A stretch of 64,000 nt of DNA from Amorphophallus konjac. Its lineage: Eukaryota; Streptophyta; Magnoliopsida; Alismatales; Araceae. Below, one piece after another: positions 57,785 through 64,000 of this stretch (position 1 is its first letter; each line of letters starts with the position of its first letter). The notes below the pieces were generated by a model. The model was not told the origin of the DNA. It was given only the letters and a program-made list of their open reading frames with translations, and made no database searches. Location of the stretch: NCBI GenBank assembly GCA_022559845.1, contig CM040127.1, positions 36,232,708-36,296,707 of the forward strand, read 5' to 3'. The position numbers and the translations under genes were made by a program.

Positions 57785-59029
57785 CTAGCACGAGCTTCTC
57801 GGTTGCAGGGTACCTTCTTTCAGTCTCGTTGAGCACCTTGCTGGTATAATGACCGGTCTTTCGACTCCCGAGTCATTCCTGACTAGGACCGAGCTAACCG
57901 TAGATGGAGTTGCCGAGAGATAGAGATGCAGGGCTTCGCCCGGGACGGGCTTGGAAAGTACCGGGGGCGAAGCCAAGAACTCCTTGAGCTCGGCGAACGC
58001 TTTCTGGCATTCCTCGTCCCATGCGAACGTAGCAGATGCCAACTTGGGCCCCCTCAATAGCTTGAAAAAGGGCAAGCATCGTTCGGCCGCACGGGACAGG
58101 AATCTGCTTAGAGCGGCGACACGTCTGGTTAGGCGCTGGACGTCCTTGACGCAAGTGGGCGGGCGCATGTCCAGGATGGCCTGGACTTTATCGGGGTTGG
58201 CCTCGATCCCGCGCTGAGTAACCAGGAAACCCAGGAACTTCCCGGATCTCACTCCGAAGGCATACTTGGCAGGATTAAGCTTCATTTTGTACCTCAGGAG
58301 GGTGTCGAAGGTCTCGGCGAGGTCAGTGAAGTGGTCCTCGGCCTTGGGGGTCTTGACGAGCATGTCGTCAATACAGGCTTCGACGTTCCGACCGAGTTGC
58401 CCTTCGAACATATGGTTGACCAACCTCTGGTACGTGGCTCCGGCGTTCTTCAATCCGAAAGGCATCCAGGTGTAGCAGTACACGCCGAAGTCGGTGATGA
58501 AGGCGGTCTTCTCGATATCTTCTAGATCCATTCTGATCTGATGGTAACCTGAGTAGGCGTCTAGGAAGCTGAGTATCTCGTTGCCCGAGGTTGAATCAAC
58601 TAGTTGGTCGATGCTCGGAAACGGATAACAGTCCTTAGGGGTGGCCTTGTTCAGATCGGTGAAGTCCACGCACATTCACCATTTCCCCGAGGCTTTCGGC
58701 ACCAGGACGACGTTGGCTAGCCACGTCGGGTACAGGACCGGTCTAAAAAGGCCAGTCTTTTGTCCCTTGGTGACCTGCGCCTTGATGATCGTCTGCTTCT
58801 CTGGTGCATGTTTCCTCCTGCGTTGTTGCACGGGCTTCATGGCGGGGTCGAGGTTAAGCTTGTGCCTTACGGTCTCCCCTGGTATCCCAGGGAGCTGATC
58901 ATCGGACCATGCGAAGACTCGGATGTACTCAGAAAGGAACTTTTTATATTGCTGTTGAACCTCAGACGGTAGGTCGGCTCCGATCTTTACTCTTAGGGCC
59001 GGGTCATCGTTTAGGAAAACCGCCAGCAA
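57785..59029 (-). pseudogene. Gypsy reverse transcriptase, broken
   Basis: 59029-58676 encodes the segment before the RT palm (DDQLPGIPGETVRHKLNLD), a TGA follows, then 58675-57785 encodes the RT: CVDFTDLNKATPKDCYPFP, FLDAYSGYHQI, MPFGLKNAGATYQRLV and ACIDDMLVKT. The residue before the catalytic DD pair that is normally YI is CI here (58375). A frameshift near 57830 separates the RT end from RNase H. Confidence 0.8.
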
Positions 59030-59152
59030 TTCGCCACCAGGTTCGGTGGTTACGGATTTACCCTCGACTCCCCGGGGGTCCTTGTCCTTCCCGTCTGGCC
59101 TTGTGGCCTCTACCGAGATATTGTAGCACCTTCTGGCCGCGGCCTGGTTACC

Positions 59153-61024
59153 TCAGACTTCCCTCAACCCGTTTTTGGTGGGGAACTTAATTTTCTGGTG
59201 ATAGGTAGATGGCACCACTTTTATTCGGCTGAGGATTCCCCGGCCGAAGATGGCGTTGTATGCTATCATACCTTTAATCACTATGAAGTCCACCATGACC
59301 GTAACGGTTTTGGGTGGGGTGCCGAGGGTAACCGGCATGCTTAGCGCTCCCTCGGGATAGGTGGCCTGGCCATTGAACCCGCAGAGAGGGGTTCGGATCG
59401 GGCGGAGCTTAGATGGATCCTCCCCCATCTTAAGGAAACAATCATAAGACAGTACATCAGGGGCACTCCCATTGTCGACTAGAATCATATCTACGTTACA
59501 ATGGTTTATTGTAGACGAAATCACGAGGGCGTCGTCATGCTGGGTGCTCAGCCCTTCTAGGTCTCGGTCTGAGAAGACTATGACCTGGGACTCACTCGGC
59601 AGGGCCTTTGGAGGCTCTATGGCTCGGCTCGCCCGCTCGGCATGACGCTTCCTTCCTCGGCTGCTGTCGCCCCCTGATGCTGCTCCTCCGGAGATGACGT
59701 TGATGTGGACCCCTCGGGGGGCGTTGTCGATCTCCTCCGGGGCGCCTCGGTCTTCCTTACGCTCGGCTATGAACCGAGCTAGGTGCCCCTGACGGATGAG
59801 GCGCTCGATCTCGTCCTGGAGCTGGTGGCAGTCGCCGCTGTGGTGCCCGTGATCGCTGTGGAACAAGCAGTGCTTGTCGCGATTACGACTCTTCGATCTC
59901 ATCGGCTCGGGTTGGCGGAGGAGGCCCGAGTCCTTGATGCCTTCGTAGATCTCATAGACCGGCGCGGCTAGTGGGGTGTACAGCTCATACTTCCGTGATG
60001 GTTCCTTACGTTCCCCGTCCCGGTTCCGCCTTTTTCCCGAACCTGAGCTAGGCTCAGGTGCCCGCTTTTTGTCCCCCTCCCGACCCGAGCCGGTTGCATC
60101 TCGGCATGCGCTGAGTACTTCTTCGCACTCGGCATGGCGTAGAGCCAGAGTTACTAGCTCGGCAAGGGTCGAGGGAGGGTGGAGGACAAGCTCGCGGCGG
60201 AGATTCTCATCCCGGGTGCCCCCAGTCAGTGCGGTTATGGCTGAGGCCACGTCTAGGCGGGGGATCCTTAAGGCTTCCGACTTGAATCGGTGAATATAAG
60301 CCCGGAGTCTCTCCCCTTGCGCCTGTTTAAGGGCCAGGAGCCTCGCTACCGACCTTGGGGGGGCACTTCCGGCGAAACTCTCTTTGAAGATTCGGCCAAA
60401 CTGCTTGAAATCTCGGATGGATCCGGGGGCGAGGGCCCGGAACCAAGCTTGAGCGCCTTGGACCAGGGTGGTCACTAAGGCTCGGCATTTGATGGCGTCG
60501 GACGCTCCGTGCAGGGTCATCAGAGCGTCGAAGCTGTCGTAGTGATCGGCCGGATCACCCTGGCCGTCGTAGAGCTTGAAGGTTGGGATGGAGGTTCTGG
60601 GAGACACCTCAGCCTTCAAGATATACTCGGAGAAAGGGGATTTCTCCTCATCCTCCGGGGGAGAGGCCTTCTGCAGGGCGCGCACTTGTTCTACGAAGCG
60701 TCTCTCGAACTCTTGCAGTCGGAGGGACAACTCCGACTGCTGTTGGGGCGCGAGGCTGGGGGGAATGTCTTGGCGATCCTCGGGAACGTCGGTATCCGGG
60801 TTCGGACGGCGTGCCCCAGGTTTTCCCCATCTTGGTGTGGAGGAAGCCTCTTGCTCCGGCGGCGGAGCTTGCGAGGGTCCTCCCGTCCTGTTACGGATAA
60901 TCTGCTGGCCGCGGATAGTGAAGCGGCCTCCGGCAGTGTGTTGGGATGCATTCTCGCGGGGAGGGCTCCCTGACGGGGCGCGTGACCTTCCATCCCTGGC
61001 CGCCTGGGTCCTCATGAGTTCCAC
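59153..61024 (-). CDS. Gypsy gag-protease polyprotein
   Basis: A 623-codon open frame. The capsid part has FSEYILKAEVSPRTSIPTFK, AWFRALAPGSIRDFKQFGRI and a Cys/His knuckle-like CLFHSDHGHHSGDCH (residues 386-400). Near the C-terminus are the INVISGG motif and the aspartic protease active site VDNGSAPDV (D517). It ends in TGA at 59153 directly in front of pol. The true N-terminus is probably upstream: an ATG at 61184 is in a frame that joins only if the seven-G run at 61098-61104 had one more base. Confidence 0.8.
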   Translation of the reverse strand: MELMRTQAARDGRSRAPSGSPPRENASQHTAGGRFTIRGQQIIRNRTGGPSQAPPPEQEASSTPRWGKPGARRPNPDTDVPEDRQDIPPSLAPQQQSELSLRLQEFERRFVEQVRALQKASPPEDEEKSPFSEYILKAEVSPRTSIPTFKLYDGQGDPADHYDSFDALMTLHGASDAIKCRALVTTLVQGAQAWFRALAPGSIRDFKQFGRIFKESFAGSAPPRSVARLLALKQAQGERLRAYIHRFKSEALRIPRLDVASAITALTGGTRDENLRRELVLHPPSTLAELVTLALRHAECEEVLSACRDATGSGREGDKKRAPEPSSGSGKRRNRDGERKEPSRKYELYTPLAAPVYEIYEGIKDSGLLRQPEPMRSKSRNRDKHCLFHSDHGHHSGDCHQLQDEIERLIRQGHLARFIAERKEDRGAPEEIDNAPRGVHINVISGGAASGGDSSRGRKRHAERASRAIEPPKALPSESQVIVFSDRDLEGLSTQHDDALVISSTINHCNVDMILVDNGSAPDVLSYDCFLKMGEDPSKLRPIRTPLCGFNGQATYPEGALSMPVTLGTPPKTVTVMVDFIVIKGMIAYNAIFGRGILSRIKVVPSTYHQKIKFPTKNGLREV

Positions 61025-61246
61025 GAGGACATCCAGTTTTGCGTTGAGGGCTTGGAAGGCGTCGGCGCCACGGTTGAGCGGTAGCCCTACTGCCGCAGGG
61101 GGGGTTCGTTGGCGGGGGCGCTGGCGTTGGAGGGGGGGTTGTGTGAGGCCCGCGAGGGGCCATCCCCAGTTGATACCATGGCCTTTCCCCTGTCGCCGGC
61201 GGACCTCCTCCCTGAGCTCCTTCGCACCATACTGGCTTCTTGTACG

Positions 61247-61267
61247 TTTCCCACAGACGGCGCCAGA
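61247..61267 (-). promoter_or_regulatory. Primer-binding site of the gypsy element
   Basis: On the minus strand the LTR end ...CTTCA is followed by TC and then TGGCGCCGTCTGTGGGAA, a typical tRNA-primer site of Tat-like plant elements. It is two bases from the LTR. Confidence 0.75.
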
Positions 61268-61852
61268 TGAAGAGACGTGATCTCGTGCGGGTCCTGAGTG
61301 GGCAAGGGGATCACCGAATTGTGAACTGCAAGAAAGGGAAACGGATCAGGGGGCCCAAGGATGAGTCCCTGGGGAAAACCCTCCGATGCTTAAGTCAGTA
61401 GAGCTATGGTGGGAGCAATATAGGGAGGAAGTAGCTTCTGCGCGAGATCCCTCTCCACCAGAAAGGTGAAGTGGTTCCTGCTCAGGGATTTGGGAGTGAG
61501 GTTGCCCTTACCTTTCACCGGAGGGTATCCCTGATTTAAATAGTGCGCCGTCTTCAGGAGTCCTGTAAGTCGAGGGGTTTTAGGCGGGAGTTATGTCCTC
61601 ATCATGAGATCGTTACGTCCCCACCGTGGACTCTTCGTGAACTTTGGGAGATCGTGGCGCCCTTATCCCGCTGAACTCCTGCTCATAAAGGACTGCCAAC
61701 GGCTGCATGGATAAGCATTTGTTAGTTGATCCAAGCATGAGGAGTGCCAGCCCTAACCGGGCGATGGGCATAGCTCGGACATAGTCAGATCGGAGTGGGC
61801 GCGTAGCGCCTGCCTTCATCTCGGTGGGGAGATGGCTCGGCCGTAGGTCTTC
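61268..61852 (-). repeat. Right (5') LTR of the gypsy element, interrupted
   Basis: Begins TGAAGAGACGTGATCTCG and matches the left LTR to GGCCGTAGGTCT (61850), then jumps to unrelated sequence. Differences from the left copy are mostly transitions. The missing 170 or so bases should lie right of the window if the copia insertion is intact. Confidence 0.8.
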
Positions 61853-62744
61853 TGATATGCGCAGCGAAAAGTGATATAGAAGGGGGGGATGAATAGATCA
61901 CTCCCGAAATTAAAAACTCAGCGGTAAATCACAACTTCGGTTTCTCAACCCTTCAGATACAGCGAAAGCAATAGCTAAGGCAGACAATAACCAAGACGGA
62001 AGAAAGAAGTGAGATCGAGAGAGCTGTTCACAGTGAAACAAAATGTCAAACAGAAGGAGAGCAACACACCGATAACAGGCAAACCACAGAAGAGGCAGGG
62101 AGATTTTAAGGTGGTTCGATTGCAGTCCACAATTTACATCCACCCCTCACTCCAAACCAGAGTGAGGCTTCCACTAGTGAAGGCTAGAACAGCAGACTCA
62201 GTCTGCAAACAGATGCTGCCGAATAGCTTGACAAACTAAGGGAAACAAATCTCTCAACCAAGCTCTGCAACCCACAGAAGCTTGACACCTGGACCTGCTT
62301 CCCGCAAGACCAGAACCGGAGATGAATCTCCCTTCCTCCAAACCGGAGGGGAACTGCTAGTGACAGCCTGTCACTGGCAAACCAGAGATCACAGATCTCT
62401 CTTCCTCTGAAGCCCAGAGGGAAATCGGAGAATCTCTCCCTTCCTCCGAACACTGGAGGGTAACAATATGGAATAAGAAAGATGAAGTGAAAAATAGAAA
62501 AACAAAACAATCGATGAATGACAATCGTTTCTAAAAACCAAGAATAATGTAGCTTCCTAAGAAGCAGATCTTCACAGCCACAGACACTTCTCTCTCTCAA
62601 AGACTTTTCTCTCAGATCAATTCTCTCAAATTCTTCTCTCTGTCTTCTCTCTGGAACGTGGAGGCTCTCTCTATTCTTCTTCTGCTCAGGCACTGATTTT
62701 CTCAGCTTTCCTCCAGTTCTCCTCTTTTGATCGCAGAGGACATC

Positions 62745-62752
62745 CTTTTATA
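62745..62752 (-). promoter_or_regulatory. TATA box of the putative copia LTR
   Basis: TATAAAAG on the minus strand (CATATAAAAGGATG context). The motif array lies upstream of it from about 225 bp to 1.2 kb. Confidence 0.55.
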
Positions 62753-62973
62753 TGGCTTCCGACATGAGTTCCATGACTTTACTCGTGTGGCGTGAGTGGG
62801 GCTCGTGCCCTCCTTTTCCAGAGAAGCCTCGGATCACGTGCCAGGTGCCAACCTCGGATCACGTGCCCAAACATTTTTCTTCTCGAAACATATACCTGTC
62901 AAACAGTCATAAGAGGATACACTGAGTAAGTTTATGTTTTGAACAGTGCACGTAGTATGTATGCTAGCAGGCA

Positions 62974-63955
62974 ATGTATAGACTTGAGATGAATGATAAC
63001 GAGTGTATAGACTTCATTTGTGAGATTGAACAAATGCAGATAGGGAATGTGCAGACTTTTGTGTGCGTGCATGCTGCAAGGCAACATATAGACATTGGCT
63101 GTATAGACTTGCATATGCATGGATGAATGTATGGACTTGCTATGTCGTGTGGCGTGCAACAAGACAATGTTCTGACTTGTGAGAAGATGCACAAACATTT
63201 CAGCAGAGAATGTATAGCCTTGGAACCAAAGTATGCACGATGTAAAACGATGTACAGACTATGTGAATGCATGAAGAACATGGGCTGTACATACTTAATA
63301 GCCTACAGCTGTGTACAGACTTGACCGATGCATAGACAGCAGAGAATGTGCAGACTTTGACGTTTATGTGCGTGAGAAAGCAATGTACAGACTTGCTGTA
63401 ATGAACAATGTCCAAATGCAGTGTATGGACTTAGCGTGAATGCGAGAAGACTCTAAGTGAGACGAATGTATAGACTTGATGTATGCAGCGATAATGATGT
63501 ACAGACTTGAATGCGTGCATGAGAAAACAATGTACAGACTTGAATGCTCCATGCATAAAGACGCTGAGTGAGACGCCAAGTGAGACGGATGTATAGACTT
63601 TAGTGTATGCATTCTAGGCAAACGCTGTACAGACTTTGATAGCGTGTATAGACTTTGATAGCATGAGACGCTGAATGAGACGGTCGGATGTACAGACTTT
63701 GAATGTGTGTGTGCTAGACAATGTATAGACTTGATAAATGATGTGTGCACAAGGAGAGACGATGCATGAGACGATGCATGCACAAGGAGTGTACAGACTT
63801 GGTCTTACAATGTATAGACTTGGCCAACTATCAACTGATGGATGTATAGACTTTATGTGTGCATATGCCAAGACCATGTACAGACTTGAAGACATGCATG
63901 CAGCAGATTGTGTACAGACTTGGTCTTGCGACCACGGGCTGTACAGACTTTGAAG
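62974..63955 (-). repeat. Array of about 28 AAGTCTRTACA motifs
   Basis: On the plus strand TGTAYAGACTT occurs exactly 19 times between 62974 and 63955 (9 with T, 10 with C at the variable position), almost always followed by G or T, and about nine further copies differ by one or a few bases. Spacers vary from about 10 to 60 bp and share little except scattered GAGACG. All copies have the same orientation. Confidence 0.85.
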
Positions 63956-64000
63956 TAATGCATGAATTGATCTAGAGATAAAAACAGGTTGATTTATAGT

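Larger units (their letters stand above)
50332..61852 (-). mobile_element. Tat-like Ty3/gypsy retrotransposon with antisense genes
   Basis: Minus-strand order: right (5') LTR from 61268, primer-binding site, gag-protease (61024-59153), pol with RT, RNase H and a second RNase H-like domain, integrase (to about 55260), then two plus-strand frames, a polypurine tract and the left (3') LTR (50332-51090). The dual RNase H layout, the INVISGG and CLFHSDHGH motifs in gag and the extra frames after integrase fit the Tat branch. Pol is broken by at least five stops and a frameshift. A hAT-like MITE sits in the RNase H region, and a copia LTR interrupts the right LTR at 61853. Confidence 0.85.
61853..64000 (-). 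mobile_element. Probable copia LTR inserted in the gypsy LTR
   Basis: The left end TGATATGCGCAGCGAAAAG (minus strand ...CGCATATCA) and the inner TTTTAAGGTGGTTCGATTGC segment resemble LTR ends of plant copia elements. With a minus-strand TATA box at 62745, the part from 62760 rightward would be U3 and 62720-61853 R/U5. It abuts gypsy DNA on the left, so it is either the 3' LTR of an element extending to the right or a solo LTR. No coding domain lies in the window, so the class is inferred. Confidence 0.55.

Noticed and set aside
60509..61280. Plus-strand frames opposite gag
   Set aside because: They are antisense shadows of the conserved gag frame and lack promoter or poly(A) signals, unlike the frames at 51.5-55.2 kb.
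62974..63955. CRISPR-like array
   Set aside because: Repeats are only 11 bp, imperfect and unevenly spaced, and the DNA is plant nuclear; no cas gene.

Overview
The window is nuclear DNA of a flowering plant, probably a non-grass monocot. Evidence is two intron-containing genes of angiosperm families, canonical GT/AG introns, a GC-rich first exon in the main gene, L1-type LINEs, hAT, MULE-like, copia and Tat-like gypsy elements, and plant-style microsatellites. The lineage is inferred and could be wrong. No RNA gene, CRISPR array or bacterial feature was seen.

1-33.4 kb is one minus-strand gene for an IDM1-like protein with TPL-binding-like segments, two PHD fingers and the start of a GNAT acetyltransferase fold. 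Sixteen exons could be traced with consistent splice phases, giving 1032 codons from the ATG at 33413 to 8968. The last exon(s) lie left of the window or are lost. The introns hold most of the DNA: intron 4 (7.3 kb) contains a 5 kb LINE with nested hAT elements, intron 9 (10.9 kb) contains LINE fragments, an LTR-like block, a copia relic and a GC-rich minisatellite, and intron 16 (over 8.9 kb) contains a LINE interrupted by a decayed hAT transposase element. Five CACGTG boxes sit upstream of the gene.

35.7-46.2 kb is a second minus-strand gene for a proline-rich (hydroxyproline-rich-glycoprotein-like) protein of 420 residues, with two exons separated by an 8.4 kb intron that holds small transposons.

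47.0-48.65 kb looks like a gene-capturing element: long inverted termini enclose pieces resembling a myosin-binding (DUF593) protein and the HSP101/ClpB second AAA+ domain. 48.65-50.33 kb is extremely AT-rich.

50.33-61.85 kb is a minus-strand Tat-like Ty3/gypsy element. It has a 5' LTR (right), primer-binding site, an almost open gag-protease, a pol broken by stop codons, a nested hAT-like MITE and a 3' LTR (left). Between integrase and 3' LTR it carries two plus-strand (antisense) reading frames. Its right LTR is cut at 61853 by what appears to be a copia LTR, whose U3 carries about 28 copies of an 11-bp motif upstream of a TATA box.

The strongest findings are the U3 motif array, the hAT family defined by shared termini and perfect 8-bp target duplications, the gene-capturing element, the antisense genes of the gypsy element and the coding minisatellite of the IDM1-like gene.
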